Below, one piece after another: positions 37,708 through 49,138 of a stretch of 64,000 nt of DNA. Position 1 is the stretch's first letter; every line of letters begins with the position of its first letter. A model generated the notes under the pieces. It did no database searches. It was given only the letters and a program-made list of their open reading frames with translations, and had not been told where the DNA came from. Origin of the DNA: Pseudomonas subflava (GTDB lineage Bacteria; Pseudomonadota; Gammaproteobacteria; Pseudomonadales; Pseudomonadaceae); assembly GCF_023823685.1 (NCBI RefSeq), contig NZ_JAMXBF010000005.1, forward strand, positions 62,001 to 126,000. Direction: 5' to 3'. Both the position numbers and the translations under genes were made by a program.

Positions 37708-38457
37708 ATGCGTGTCATCGCCGTAGCCGGCCTGCTGTCCCTGTCGTTCCTGCTCAGCGGCTGCCAGGCGCTGCTGTCCGCCGCCAAGCCCCAGTCGGGC
37801 CTGTCCGTCAGCCGTCAGGCCTGGGAGCACCGCGCGCCGGGGTGCGAAGGCAAGGAATGCCCGCTGGTCAACATCGACCTGCAGAACCTGGACGATCTGC
37901 CGGAGCTGAACGCGCGCATCGAGCAGGAGCTGCTCAAACTGACCGTCGAGCTGCCGGGCGATCCGCCGCCGCCTTCACTGGACGTCTACGAGCGCGAGTT
38001 TCTCGCCAGCGCCAAACCGGGCTGGATGAGCTACCTGCAAGCCAAGGTCCTGGAGCAGCATGACCGCCTGGTGGTGATCGAACTGTCCAGCTATCGCTTC
38101 ACCGGCGGCGCACACGGCATTCCCGGGCGCGCCTACCTTAACTACGACCGCGAGAAGGGTCGCCTGCTGAGCCTGGACGAGATGCTGCTGCCGGACGGGC
38201 GGGCCGACTTCTGGCGGCAGGCCGAGCTGGCGCACCAGGCCTGGCTCAAGGCCAACGGCCTGGACCAGGACCTGGACTACCAGGCCCAGTGGCCGTTCGA
38301 GCGCACCGCCAATGTGGCCCTGCTGCGCGGCGTAGTGATGCTCAAGTACGAGGTCGGCCGCATCGCGCCCTACGCCAGCGGCCATCCTGAGCTGCGCATT
38401 CCCTATTCGCGGCTGAACGGCGTACTCAAGCCCGCCTACTTTCCGGGGCGTGGCTGA
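37708..38457 (+). CDS. RsiV/DUF3298-like lipoprotein
   Basis: A 249-residue lipoprotein. The lipobox LLSGC places the lipidated Cys at 19. The mature domain contains SSYRFTGGAHGIPGRAYLNYD and GRLLSLDEMLLPD, which are hallmarks of the DUF3298/RsiV-like fold (ligand-binding domain of the lysozyme-sensing anti-sigma factor RsiV). No sigma factor is adjacent, so signalling is unlikely. GAGGAAAG precedes the ATG. In PAO1, from memory, this gene sits between nudF and thiC, so it marks the right edge of the inserted accessory segment. Confidence 0.8.
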   Translation: MRVIAVAGLLSLSFLLSGCQALLSAAKPQSGLSVSRQAWEHRAPGCEGKECPLVNIDLQNLDDLPELNARIEQELLKLTVELPGDPPPPSLDVYEREFLASAKPGWMSYLQAKVLEQHDRLVVIELSSYRFTGGAHGIPGRAYLNYDREKGRLLSLDEMLLPDGRADFWRQAELAHQAWLKANGLDQDLDYQAQWPFERTANVALLRGVVMLKYEVGRIAPYASGHPELRIPYSRLNGVLKPAYFPGRG

Positions 38458-38505
38458 GCGGCTCTAATGGTGTGGTAGCGGCGCGCAGCGCACGCATGGA
38501 CATGA

Positions 38506-38531
38506 AAAAGCCGGGGCATGCCCCGGCTTTT
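38506..38531. terminator. Bidirectional terminator between lipoprotein gene and thiC
   Basis: AAAAGCCGGGGCA followed directly by TGCCCCGGCTTTT gives a strong stem with A/T runs on both sides, between convergent genes. Confidence 0.9.
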
Positions 38532-38550
38532 CTGTGTGACGGCCGCTCGA

Positions 38551-40616
<2,066 letters not shown>

Positions 40617-40842
40617 AGAACTGCCGCAGTCTAATCAAGGGCACGCGGGAACACCAACCCACAGGCCGGCGGCAGGTGGCGTTTCGTCGGGAATGTCCGG
40701 GGCCGAGCGAGGCGGCACTGGCATTGTTGCGGCCCCGCAACAATGCTTGTCGAAAACGGCCCCGCCGCAGCACTGCCGCCGCCTTGACCGCCGCCTGCGG
40801 CAGCCTTAGCCTTGCCCGATTCCCCTGCATCTAGGACTGATC

Positions 40843-42285
40843 ATGCTACGCAGACTCTCTCTGGCGCTCGCAGTAGCTGCTGCCACCACTGGAATGGCCT
40901 GGGCAGAAGAAGCCCCTCTGGCGACCAAGACCGATCTGGTCACCGTCTACAACGAGGCGGTGAAGAACAACGCCGATCTGGCGGCCGCCCGCGCCAACTA
41001 TGAGGCGATCAGCGAAGTGGTACCCCAGGCCCGCGCCGGCCTGCTGCCGAATCTCTCGGCGGGTGCCGATGCGATGAACACCGACAGCGACGTGGACACC
41101 CGCGCCGGCGAGGTCAGCGCCTCGCGCAGCGGCCTGTCCTACCGCGCCAGCCTGAACCAGCCGCTGTTCCGCGCCGACCGTTGGTTCCAGTTCCAGGCGG
41201 CCAAGGCCACCGACCAGCAGTATGCCCTGCAGCTCTCCGCCACCGAGCAGAACCTGATCCTGCAGAGCGCCGAGACCTACTTCGCGGTGCTCCGCGCCCA
41301 GGACACGCTGGCCTCGACCAAGGCCGAAGAGTCGGCGTTCAAGCGCCAGCTGGACCAGGCCAACGAGCGCTTCGACGTGGGCCTGTCGGACAAGACCGAC
41401 GTGCTCGAGGCTCAGGCTGGCTACGACACCGCCCGCGCCAACCGCATCCTCGCCGAGCGTGCGGTGGATGACGCCTTTCAGGCGCTGGTCACCCTGACCA
41501 ACCACGAGTACGCCTCCATCGAGGGCATCGTGCACAGCCTGCCGGTGCTGGTGCCCACGCCGAACGACGCCAAGGCCTGGGTAGACACCGCGGCCCAGCA
41601 GAACCTCAACCTGCAGGCCAGCAACTACGCGGTCGATGCCGCCGAAGAAACCCTGCGCCAGCGCAAGTCCGGCCACGCGCCGACCCTGGACGCCGTGGCC
41701 CAGTATGAAAAGGGCGACAACGATTCCCTCGGCTTCACCAACAACGACCTGGCCTCGCCCTATGACGGCGACGCCGAGCAGACCAGCATCGGCCTGCAGC
41801 TGAACATCCCGATCTACAGTGGCGGCCTGACCAGCTCCCAGGTGCGCGAGGCCTACTATCGTCTGACCCAGAGCGAGCAGGAGCGCGAGAGCCTGCGCCG
41901 CCAGGTGGTGGAGAACACCCGCAACCTGCACCGCGCGGTGAACACCGATGTGGAAACCGTGCAGGCCCGCCGCCAGTCGATCATCTCCAACCAGAGTGCG
42001 CTGGAGGCCACCGAGATCGGCTACCAGGTCGGCACCCGCAACATCGTCGACGTGCTCGACGCCCAGCGTCAGCTGTACAGCTCGGTGCGCAACTACAACG
42101 ACGCACGCTACGACTACATCCTTAACAACCTGCGCCTGAAGCAGGCCGCCGGCACCCTGGCGCCGACCGACCTGGAAGCGCTGTCCAGCTTCCTCAAGCC
42201 GGACTACGACCCGGACAAGGACTTCCTCCCGCAGGACCTGGCCAAGGCCGCCGAAGCCAGGCTGCAGAGCAACCCCGACTACTGA
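40843..42285 (+). CDS. tolC: TolC-family outer-membrane channel protein
   Basis: A 480-residue outer-membrane efflux protein with a signal peptide (residues 1-21, ending GMAWA). The TolC layout of two internally repeated halves is visible: [26 protein letters not shown] early, [40 protein letters not shown], then the second half with [20 protein letters not shown] and [19 protein letters not shown]. It forms the trimeric outer-membrane exit for tripartite pumps and type I secretion. thiC-tolC divergence is conserved in Pseudomonas. It could also serve the RND operon nearby, but there is no direct evidence. Confidence 0.92.
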   Translation: MLRRLSLALAVAAATTGMAWAEEAPLATKTDLVTVYNEAVKNNADLAAARANYEAISEVVPQARAGLLPNLSAGADAMNTDSDVDTRAGEVSASRSGLSYRASLNQPLFRADRWFQFQAAKATDQQYALQLSATEQNLILQSAETYFAVLRAQDTLASTKAEESAFKRQLDQANERFDVGLSDKTDVLEAQAGYDTARANRILAERAVDDAFQALVTLTNHEYASIEGIVHSLPVLVPTPNDAKAWVDTAAQQNLNLQASNYAVDAAEETLRQRKSGHAPTLDAVAQYEKGDNDSLGFTNNDLASPYDGDAEQTSIGLQLNIPIYSGGLTSSQVREAYYRLTQSEQERESLRRQVVENTRNLHRAVNTDVETVQARRQSIISNQSALEATEIGYQVGTRNIVDVLDAQRQLYSSVRNYNDARYDYILNNLRLKQAAGTLAPTDLEALSSFLKPDYDPDKDFLPQDLAKAAEARLQSNPDY

Positions 42286-42297
42286 TCGGTTCTCGCG

Positions 42298-42325
42298 AAA
42301 AAGCCCCGCCCATGCGGGGCTTTTT
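42298..42325 (+). terminator. Intrinsic terminator of tolC
   Basis: AAAAAGCCCCGC, a short loop CCAT, then GCGGGGCTTTTT, 13 bases after the tolC stop codon. Confidence 0.9.
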
Positions 42326-42422
42326 CTATGCTGGCATTTGGCCTATACCTTGCTTGGCTTCAGCTTTGCCGAATGCGGCCGATGCGCTGTCATCGGGTCG
42401 CCTGACCGGAAGGAGTTCCGCT

Positions 42423-44357
42423 GTGTCCGTTCTGTTCTCGCTGTTGCGCAGCCGCCTGCTGCGTCCCGTCTTCATCGCCCTCGGCCTGGCCATGCTGGCC
42501 CAGGTCGGCCTCGCGGTCTGGCTGACCCGCGCCACCGTCGATGGCCTGGTCAGCGATCTGACTCAGCGCCTGGGTGGCGAGAGCCAGCGTCTGGCCGGCG
42601 AACTGGGCAGTGCCGAAGAGGAGATGCGCGCCGGGCTGGCCGCGCTCTCCAGCAATACTCGCGAACGTCTCTCCAACGGCCTCTCCGGTCAGCTCAAGAG
42701 CGAGCAGGCGCAGCTGCGCAAGGTGCTCGAGGAAAACCTCAAGCAGTCCGGGAACTCCATGGCCCAGCTGCTCGCCGGCGTCGCGCCCAAGGCCATCTGG
42801 GACAACGACACGCCCGCCCTGACCGCACTCACCCGCATCGTCCAGCGTGATCCGGCGGTGCTCTTCGCTGTGTTCTACGACGCCCAGGGCCAGCGCCTGA
42901 CCCGCAACTTCAACCGCAGCAGCCCGCGGGTGCGCGAGCTGGTGGCGGCCGGGCAGGGCGATGGCGCGCTGGCCAAGCTGGTCGACGCCGCCTCGCGCGA
43001 CCCGAAGGTGTACATCATCGAGACGGACATCAATCCGATGGGGGCGTCCATCGGCAAGGTCCAGCTCGGCATGTCGCTGGACGGGGTGGAGCAGGAGCTG
43101 ACGGCGCTGGACGCCCGCTTCGCCACTCTGGTCGGCAGCGCCGGTGAACTGGTCGACCAGAGCCTTTCCGGCGCGGCCCAGGAAAGTACCCAGGCCCTGC
43201 AGCAGCGCCTGCAGCTGGCCGAGCAGGCCACCGCCGACATGGCGCGCAACGGCAGCGAGACCGTGCGGCAGGCCGCCGACAGCCTGCGCTGGCGCATCGC
43301 CTCGGGCCTGCTGGTGGTAGGGCTGCTGACGCTGGTGGTGGTCGCCCTGGTGCTCGGCTGGCGCGTGCTCAGCCGCCTGCAGCTGCTGATCGTGGCGCTC
43401 AAGGACTTGGCCGCCGGCGAGGGCGACCTGACTCGGCGTGTGCAGCTGGACAGCAACGACGAGGTCGGCGAAATGGCCGACGCGGTCAACCAGTTCATCG
43501 CCAAGCTGCAGCCCATCGTCCGCGAGGCGGGCGAAGTGGCCCAGCGCACCGGCGAGGAGATCCGCAGCCTGGCCCAGCGCAGTGCCGCGGCCGAGGCGGC
43601 CGCCGGTCGCCAGCGCGACGAGGTGGCCGGCAGCCTGCAGGCGCTGGAGGACATGGCGGCGGCCGCGCAGCGCGAGAGCGAGGCCATGCAGGAGGCGCAG
43701 CAGCGCGTTGCGGCCATCCGCCAGGCGGCCCATGAGAACGCAGCCATCGCCGACAAGGTCGGCCGACTGATCGAGGCGCTGGTGGCACGAGTGGAGAACG
43801 GCTCGGCGGTGATCGAGAAACTGGCCAAGCAGAGCGAGCAGATCGAGGTGGTGCTGACGGTGATCCAGTCCATCGCCGAGCAGACCAACCTGTTGGCGCT
43901 GAACGCTGCCATCGAGGCGGCGCGGGCAGGGGAGAGCGGCCGCGGTTTCGCCGTGGTGGCCGACGAAGTAAGGGCCCTGGCGAGCAAGACCCAGCAGTCC
44001 ACCGGCGACATCCAGGCCCATATCACCGCGCTGCAGCAGGGCGCCCGCGAGGCGGTGGCGGTGATCGGTCAGGCCGGCGACCAGGCGAGCGAGGGCTTGC
44101 AGGCCCTGCGCGACAGCGCGCGGCTGCAGCAGTCTGTGCAGGCATCGGTGGACGAGGTGCATGGCGCCATCGACAGCGCCACCCGTTCGGCGGGCGACCA
44201 GGCCGAAGGCGCGGTCGCCGTGCGCGGCCGGGTCGAAGTGATCCACAGCGAGGCCCAGCGCGCGGCTCAGGCCGTCGGTGAGACGGCGGCCAGTGGCCGG
44301 GTGGTCGATGGTTTGGTCGGCCAGCTCAAGGCCAGCTTCGCCCAGTTCAAGGTCTGA
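42423..44357 (+). CDS. Methyl-accepting chemotaxis protein
   Basis: A 644-residue chemoreceptor of standard topology: TM1 at ~10-30, a periplasmic sensor (~31-295) with [14 protein letters not shown] and [23 protein letters not shown]2 at ~298-320, HAMP (~320-372, [15 protein letters not shown]), and a coiled-coil output domain with the conserved tip [17 protein letters not shown] and [14 protein letters not shown]. Start is GTG at 42423, seven bases after AAGGAG; an ATG at 42312 reads through the terminator and is not used. No pentapeptide tail. Ligand unknown. Confidence 0.9.
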   Translation: MSVLFSLLRSRLLRPVFIALGLAMLAQVGLAVWLTRATVDGLVSDLTQRLGGESQRLAGELGSAEEEMRAGLAALSSNTRERLSNGLSGQLKSEQAQLRKVLEENLKQSGNSMAQLLAGVAPKAIWDNDTPALTALTRIVQRDPAVLFAVFYDAQGQRLTRNFNRSSPRVRELVAAGQGDGALAKLVDAASRDPKVYIIETDINPMGASIGKVQLGMSLDGVEQELTALDARFATLVGSAGELVDQSLSGAAQESTQALQQRLQLAEQATADMARNGSETVRQAADSLRWRIASGLLVVGLLTLVVVALVLGWRVLSRLQLLIVALKDLAAGEGDLTRRVQLDSNDEVGEMADAVNQFIAKLQPIVREAGEVAQRTGEEIRSLAQRSAAAEAAAGRQRDEVAGSLQALEDMAAAAQRESEAMQEAQQRVAAIRQAAHENAAIADKVGRLIEALVARVENGSAVIEKLAKQSEQIEVVLTVIQSIAEQTNLLALNAAIEAARAGESGRGFAVVADEVRALASKTQQSTGDIQAHITALQQGAREAVAVIGQAGDQASEGLQALRDSARLQQSVQASVDEVHGAIDSATRSAGDQAEGAVAVRGRVEVIHSEAQRAAQAVGETAASGRVVDGLVGQLKASFAQFKV

Positions 44358-44491
44358 CGACCGGCTGGGCGTTGGAGAGGCTGCGCCGAAGAAACCTCAA
44401 CGGGTGCTTGCGGCGCCGTCTTTCCGCCCCGCCTTCCGGCTCGCGCGGTTGTGCGAGGGGCCGAGGCGATTTCCCAAGGCCAGAAAAGACA

Positions 44492-44514
44492 AAACCGAGC
44501 CATTGGCTCGGTTC
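44492..44514 (-). terminator. Terminator after distal tRNA-Leu
   Basis: On the minus strand, AACCGAGCCA pairs with TGGCTCGGTT, followed by TTG. It lies 11 bases after the tRNA 3' end and is almost identical to the hairpin after the proximal tRNA. It may also stop the convergent chemoreceptor transcript. Confidence 0.8.
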
Positions 44515-44525
44515 TGTTTGAAGAG

Positions 44526-44612
44526 TGGTGCCCAGGAGAAGACTCGAACTTCCACGGTGTTGCCACCGCTAGGACCTGAACCTAGTGCGTCTACCAATTC
44601 CGCCACCTGGGC
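44526..44612 (-). tRNA. tRNA-Leu(CAG), distal copy
   Basis: An 87-nt class II tRNA. The acceptor stem GCCCAGG pairs with CCTGGGC, the discriminator is A and CCA is encoded. The anticodon stem CTAGG/CCTAG holds the loop TTCAGGT, anticodon CAG, reading leucine codon CUG. The long variable arm and GTTCGAGTC T-loop are present. It differs from the proximal copy by one base in the variable arm. Confidence 0.96.
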
Positions 44613-44688
44613 ACATAGCGACGATTGCTCGCCGACTTTTGCAGCATTCACCGATTTTGGCGGTACGGAAGCTGCTCCGGTAAAAGCG

Positions 44689-44712
44689 AAACCGAGCCAT
44701 CGGCTCGGTTTC
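44689..44712 (-). terminator. Hairpin between the two tRNA-Leu genes
   Basis: AAACCGAGCC and GGCTCGGTTT form a 10-bp stem just after the proximal tRNA on the minus strand. Because the distal tRNA has no clear promoter of its own, this hairpin may act as a processing or partial termination site. Confidence 0.6.
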
Positions 44713-44722
44713 TGAAGAGTTG

Positions 44723-44806
44723 TGCCCAGGAGAAGACTCGAACTTCAACGGTGTTGCCACCGCTAGGACCTGAACCTAGTGCGTCTACCAATTCCGCCAC
44801 CTGGGC
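44723..44806 (-). tRNA. tRNA-Leu(CAG), proximal copy
   Basis: Same tRNA body as the distal copy, anticodon CAG. The 3' end after the discriminator reads CAA rather than CCA, so the CCA tail must be added by tRNA nucleotidyltransferase. It lies directly downstream of a strong promoter. Confidence 0.95.
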
Positions 44807-44870
44807 ACGGGAAACTATGATTACTCAGTCGCTTCCGTGTTACAACGTCTCAGCAACGTTGTGGGCGCGA

Positions 44871-44899
44871 ACTATACGGAGCACCCTTTTGCTTGTAAA
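44871..44899 (-). promoter_or_regulatory. Sigma-70 promoter of the tRNA-Leu pair
   Basis: On the minus strand, TTTACA (44899-44894), a 17-base spacer and TATAGT (44876-44871) form a near-consensus promoter. Transcription would start about 55-60 bases before the proximal tRNA. Confidence 0.8.
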
Positions 44900-45002
44900 C
44901 CCCTGACGGCGAAAAAATTATTGTGCTGACCCCCGATGCCGTTTCGCGTTTCAATAGGGGCATGGCACACCACTTATATATGCGTAAAGGTAATTTCACT
45001 TA

Positions 45003-47510
45003 ATGGCCGATTGGCAATCCCTCGACCCTGAGGCCGCCCGCGAGGCGGAAAAATACGACAACCCCATTCCCAGCCGGGAACTGATCCTGCAGCACCTGTC
45101 CGAGCGCGGCTCTCCCGCCGCCCGAGAGGAGCTGGTGGCCGAGTTCGGCCTGACCACCGATGAGCAGCTCGAGGCGCTGCGTCGCCGCCTGCGCGCCATG
45201 GAGCGCGACGGCCAGCTCATCTTCACCCGCCGTGGCACCTATGCGCCGGTGGACAAGCTCGACCTGATCCGCGGCCGCATCGCCGGCCACCGCGATGGCT
45301 TCGGCTTCATGATCCCGGACGACGGCAGCGACGACCTGTTCCTCAGCCCGGCACAGATGCGCCTGGTGTTCGATGGCGACCGCGTGCTCGCCCGCGTCGC
45401 CGGCTTCGACCGCCGTGGGCGCCGCGAAGGCGGCATCGTCGAGGTGATCGAGCGCGCCCACGAGACCATCGTCGGCCGCTACTTCGAAGAGGCCGGCATC
45501 GGTTTCGTCGAGGCCGACAACCCGAAGATCCAGCAGGAAGTGCTGGTCACCCCGGGTCGCACCGGCGGTGCCAAGGTCGGCCAGTTCGTCGAGATCAAGA
45601 TCACTCACTGGCCCACCTCGCGCTACCAGCCCCAGGGCGACATCGTCGAGGTGATCGGCAATTACATGGCGCCGGGCATGGAGATCGACGTGGCCCTGCG
45701 CAGCTATGACATCCCCCATGTCTGGCCCGAGGACGTGACCAAGGAAGCCCGCCGGCTCAAGTCCGAGGTCGAGGAGAAGGACAAGCAGAACCGCGTCGAC
45801 CTGCGCCATCTGCCGTTCGTCACCATCGACGGCGAGGACGCCCGTGACTTCGACGATGCCGTGTACTGCGAGAAGAACAGCAGCCGCTGGAAGCTGTTCT
45901 CCGGCGGCTGGAAGCTCTACGTGGCCATCGCCGACGTGTCGCACTACGTCAAGGTCGGCTCGGCGCTGGATGCCGAGGCCGAGAAGCGCGGCAACTCGGT
46001 CTACTTCCCCGAGCGCGTTGTACCGATGCTGCCCGAGGAGCTGTCCAACGGCCTGTGCTCGCTGAACCCGCATGTCGACCGCCTGGCCATGGTCTGCGAG
46101 ATGAGCATGTCCAAGTCCGGCGAGCTGCTCGACTACCAGTTCTACGAGGCGGTGATCCACTCCCACGCGCGCCTGACCTACAACAAGGTCAGCTACATGC
46201 TCGAGCAGCCGAAGAGCAGCGAAGGCAAGTCCCTGCGCGAGGAGTACCAAGAGGTGCTGCCGCACCTGAAACAGCTCTACGCGCTGTACCAGGTGCTGCT
46301 GGCCGCCCGCCACGAGCGTGGCGCCATCGATTTCGAGACCCAGGAGACGCGCATCGTCTTCGGCAGCGGGCGCAAGATCGCCGAGATCCGCCCGACCCAG
46401 CGCAACGACGCGCACAAGCTGATCGAGGAATGCATGCTGGCGGCCAACGTGGCCACCGCGCGTTTCATGCTCGACCACGACATGCCGTCGCTGTACCGCG
46501 TGCACGACGGCCCGCCGGCCGAGCGGGTGGAGAAGCTCAAGGCCTTCCTCGGCGAACTGGGCCTGGCCCTGCACAAGGGCAAGGAAGGGCCGAAGCCGAA
46601 GGACTACCAGAAGCTGCTGGCGAGCATCCAGGAGCGCCCGGACTTCCACCTGATCCAGACCGTGATGCTGCGCTCGCTGAGCCAGGCGGTGTACAGCGCC
46701 GACAACAATGGCCACTTCGGCCTGAACTACGAAGCCTACACGCACTTCACCTCGCCGATCCGTCGCTACCCGGACCTGCTGGTGCATCGCGCGATTCGCA
46801 GCGTGATCCGATCCAAGCGCGAGACCAAGCACGTGCAGCGCGCCGGTGCGGCGAGCATGCCCAAGGCGCGCATCTACCCGTACGACGAGGCGGCGCTGGA
46901 GAAACTCGGCGAGCAATGCTCGATGACCGAGCGGCGCGCCGACGAGGCGACCCGTGACGTGGTCAACTGGCTCAAGTGCGAATTCATGCAGGACCGCGTC
47001 GGCGAGACCTTCGAGGGCGTGATCACCGCGGTGACCGGCTTCGGCATCTTCGTCGAACTGAAGGACATCTATGTCGAGGGTCTGGTCCACGTGACGGCTC
47101 TGCCGGCCGATTACTACCACTTCGACCCGGTGCACCACCGCCTGGCCGGCGAGCGCAGTGGTCGCAGTTTCCGTCTCGGCGACAGCGTCGAGGTCACCGT
47201 CATGCGGGTCGACCTGGACGAACGCAAGATCGACTTCGAGCTCAGCCAGAGCAAGCCGGCCAAGGCCGAGCCGCGTCGTCGCGGCGGTGAGCCGGCGGCG
47301 AAGAAGTCGGGCAGGGGCGGGGCGCTCGGCAATACCGATGTGCAGAAGAGCCGGGACGTGAAGAAGGCGCTGCTCGACGGTGCCAAGAAAGGTGGCGGCA
47401 AGGCCCCGGCGGGCAAGGGCGGCAAGCCGTCTTCCCACCGCAAGGGCGCGCCCAAGTCGGGCGCCGCCCCGGCCGGTGGCAAACCGAGCCGGCGCAAGGC
47501 GAAGCCATGA
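45003..47510 (+). CDS. rnr: Ribonuclease R
   Basis: An 835-residue 3'-5' exoribonuclease of the RNB family that degrades structured RNA. The order is winged-helix (residues ~20-85), cold-shock domains, RNB catalytic core with TIDGEDARDFDDAVY (acidic residues 276, 282, 284, 285), S1 domain (GVITAVTGFGIFVELKDIYVEG), and a long basic tail rich in Lys, Arg, Gly and Ala. Its last four bases overlap rlmB. The rnr-rlmB-rpsF order is conserved in Pseudomonas. Confidence 0.97.
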   Translation: MADWQSLDPEAAREAEKYDNPIPSRELILQHLSERGSPAAREELVAEFGLTTDEQLEALRRRLRAMERDGQLIFTRRGTYAPVDKLDLIRGRIAGHRDGFGFMIPDDGSDDLFLSPAQMRLVFDGDRVLARVAGFDRRGRREGGIVEVIERAHETIVGRYFEEAGIGFVEADNPKIQQEVLVTPGRTGGAKVGQFVEIKITHWPTSRYQPQGDIVEVIGNYMAPGMEIDVALRSYDIPHVWPEDVTKEARRLKSEVEEKDKQNRVDLRHLPFVTIDGEDARDFDDAVYCEKNSSRWKLFSGGWKLYVAIADVSHYVKVGSALDAEAEKRGNSVYFPERVVPMLPEELSNGLCSLNPHVDRLAMVCEMSMSKSGELLDYQFYEAVIHSHARLTYNKVSYMLEQPKSSEGKSLREEYQEVLPHLKQLYALYQVLLAARHERGAIDFETQETRIVFGSGRKIAEIRPTQRNDAHKLIEECMLAANVATARFMLDHDMPSLYRVHDGPPAERVEKLKAFLGELGLALHKGKEGPKPKDYQKLLASIQERPDFHLIQTVMLRSLSQAVYSADNNGHFGLNYEAYTHFTSPIRRYPDLLVHRAIRSVIRSKRETKHVQRAGAASMPKARIYPYDEAALEKLGEQCSMTERRADEATRDVVNWLKCEFMQDRVGETFEGVITAVTGFGIFVELKDIYVEGLVHVTALPADYYHFDPVHHRLAGERSGRSFRLGDSVEVTVMRVDLDERKIDFELSQSKPAKAEPRRRGGEPAAKKSGRGGALGNTDVQKSRDVKKALLDGAKKGGGKAPAGKGGKPSSHRKGAPKSGAAPAGGKPSRRKAKP

Positions 47511-48262
47511 GCCAGCTGGAAAGGGTCTACGGCGTACACGCCGTCGAGGCGCTGCTGCGTCATCACCCCAAGCGGGTGAAGCAGCTGTGGCTGGCCGAGA
47601 GCCGGCAGGATCCGCGCGTGCAGGTGCTGCTCGAGCTGTGTGCGCAGAACCGCGTGCCGGTCGGCCACAAGGATCGCCAGGAACTCGACGAGTGGGCCGA
47701 GGGCGTGCACCAGGGCGTGGTCGCCGAGGTCAGTCCGAGTCAGGTGTGGGGCGAGAACATGCTCGACGAGCTGCTCGAGCGTAGCGAAGGCCCTGCCCTG
47801 CTGCTGGTGCTGGACGGTGTGACCGACCCGCACAACCTTGGCGCCTGCCTGCGCACCGCCGATGCCGCCGGTGCCCATGCGGTGATCGTGCCCAAGGACA
47901 AATCCGCCACCCTCAATGCCACCGTGCGCAAGGTGGCCTGCGGTGCCGCCGAGGTGATCCCGCTGGTAGCGGTGACCAACCTGGCGCGGACCCTGGAAAA
48001 GCTGCAGAAGAAAGGCCTTTGGGTCGTCGGCACTGCCGGCGAGGTCGACCAGGAGCTGTACCAGCTCGACATGACCGGCCCGACGGTGCTGGTCATGGGC
48101 GCCGAGGGCAAGGGCATGCGCCGCCTGACCCGCGAGCACTGCGACTACCTGGTGAAGCTGCCCATGGGCGGCAGCGTCAGCAGCCTCAACGTCTCGGTCG
48201 CCACCGGGGTGTGCCTGTTCGAGGCGGTGCGCCAGCGCCGCGCGGTCGCCGCCAAGGCCTGA
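47507..48262 (+). CDS. rlmB: 23S rRNA (guanosine-2'-O-)-methyltransferase RlmB
   Basis: A 251-residue SPOUT methyltransferase that modifies G2251 in the 23S rRNA P-loop. The N-terminal L30-like substrate-binding domain begins YGVHAVEALLRHHPKRV. The knotted catalytic domain has VTDPHNLGACLRTADAAGAH, GAEGKGMRRLTREHCD and MGGSVSSLNVSVATG. Start overlaps the rnr stop (ATGA). Confidence 0.96.
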   Translation: MSQLERVYGVHAVEALLRHHPKRVKQLWLAESRQDPRVQVLLELCAQNRVPVGHKDRQELDEWAEGVHQGVVAEVSPSQVWGENMLDELLERSEGPALLLVLDGVTDPHNLGACLRTADAAGAHAVIVPKDKSATLNATVRKVACGAAEVIPLVAVTNLARTLEKLQKKGLWVVGTAGEVDQELYQLDMTGPTVLVMGAEGKGMRRLTREHCDYLVKLPMGGSVSSLNVSVATGVCLFEAVRQRRAVAAKA

Positions 48263-48283
48263 TCAAATAATCGCCAGTCCGCC

Positions 48284-48312
48284 TTGCGCGCGGCAGGGGG
48301 CTTCTCTAGAAT
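48284..48312 (+). promoter_or_regulatory. Promoter of the rpsF-rpsR-rplI operon
   Basis: TTGCGC (48284-48289), a 17-base spacer, and TAGAAT (48307-48312). The ~110-base leader that follows contains inverted repeats (for example CTTGCCG with CGGCAAG), in the place where S6:S18 leader autoregulation is known in bacteria. I could not confirm the specific protein-binding motif. Confidence 0.6.
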
Positions 48313-48428
48313 GTCGCCCCTTGCCGTGACGGCAGGCGCGCCCGCGCCTTCGCTTCGGCAAGATCAACGAGTCATTCACTCCTTGCCTGACCACTTCGTT
48401 GGCAGGCTGCAACCCGTAAGGAGCATTC

Positions 48429-48842
48429 ATGCGTCATTACGAAATCATCTTCCTGGTTCACCCGGACCAGAGCGAGCAAGTCGGCGGCATGGTCGAGCGT
48501 TACACCAAGCTGATCGAAGAAGACGGCGGCAAAATCCACCGTCTGGAAGATTGGGGCCGTCGTCAACTGGCCTACGCCATCAACAACGTTCACAAGGCTC
48601 ACTACGTGATGCTGAACGTCGAGTGCAGCGGCAAGGCCCTGGCCGAGCTGGAAGACAACTTCCGCTACAACGACGCCGTGATCCGCAACCTGATCATCCG
48701 TCGCGACGAAGCCGTCACCGGTCAGTCCGAGATGCTCAAGGCCGAAGAAAACCGCAGCGAGCGCCGCGAGCGCCGTGAGCGCGTTGAAACCGAATCCGCC
48801 GAAGGCGAAGACGGTGACAACAGCGACAACGCTGACGAGTAA
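48429..48842 (+). CDS. rpsF: 30S ribosomal protein S6
   Basis: A 137-residue S6. [18 protein letters not shown] is the conserved start and [20 protein letters not shown] the core. The C-terminal tail is highly charged and Glu-rich, as in RimK-modified S6 proteins. AAGGAG precedes the ATG. It partners with S18, encoded next. Confidence 0.98.
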   Translation: MRHYEIIFLVHPDQSEQVGGMVERYTKLIEEDGGKIHRLEDWGRRQLAYAINNVHKAHYVMLNVECSGKALAELEDNFRYNDAVIRNLIIRRDEAVTGQSEMLKAEENRSERRERRERVETESAEGEDGDNSDNADE

Positions 48843-48870
48843 TCCACGGATCTATTGAGGAGCCAATTCC

Positions 48871-49101
48871 ATGGCACGTTTCTTCCGTCGTCGTAAATTC
48901 TGCCGTTTCACCGCCGAAGGCGTGAAAGAGATCGACTTCAAGGATCTCAACACCCTGAAGGCGTACATCTCCGAAACCGGCAAGATCGTTCCGAGCCGCA
49001 TCACCGGTACCAAGGCCAAGTACCAGCGTCAGCTGGCCGTCGCTATCAAGCGCGCCCGCTACCTGGCCCTGCTGCCCTACACCGACAGCCACGGCCGTTG
49101 A
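48871..49101 (+). CDS. rpsR: 30S ribosomal protein S18
   Basis: A 76-residue S18 with the usual basic start ([13 protein letters not shown]), [24 protein letters not shown] and [19 protein letters not shown]. Length is standard. Second gene of the S6-S18-L9 operon. Confidence 0.98.
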   Translation: MARFFRRRKFCRFTAEGVKEIDFKDLNTLKAYISETGKIVPSRITGTKAKYQRQLAVAIKRARYLALLPYTDSHGR

Positions 49102-49138
49102 TAGCAGACCGTCGATTTCGTAGTAAGGGATAAACCGC

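Noticed and set aside
37708..38457. Lipoprotein as an anti-sigma factor
   Set aside because: RsiV-like domain only; no transmembrane anti-sigma part and no sigma-factor gene adjacent.
44500..44820. tRNA-Leu genes as an integration (att) site
   Set aside because: The repeated segments are full tRNA genes with terminators, not a partial 3' tRNA copy, and no integrase is nearby; simple tandem duplication is enough.
44397..44915. Short open frames across the tRNA-Leu region
   Set aside because: They overlap two tRNAs and their terminators; no coding features.
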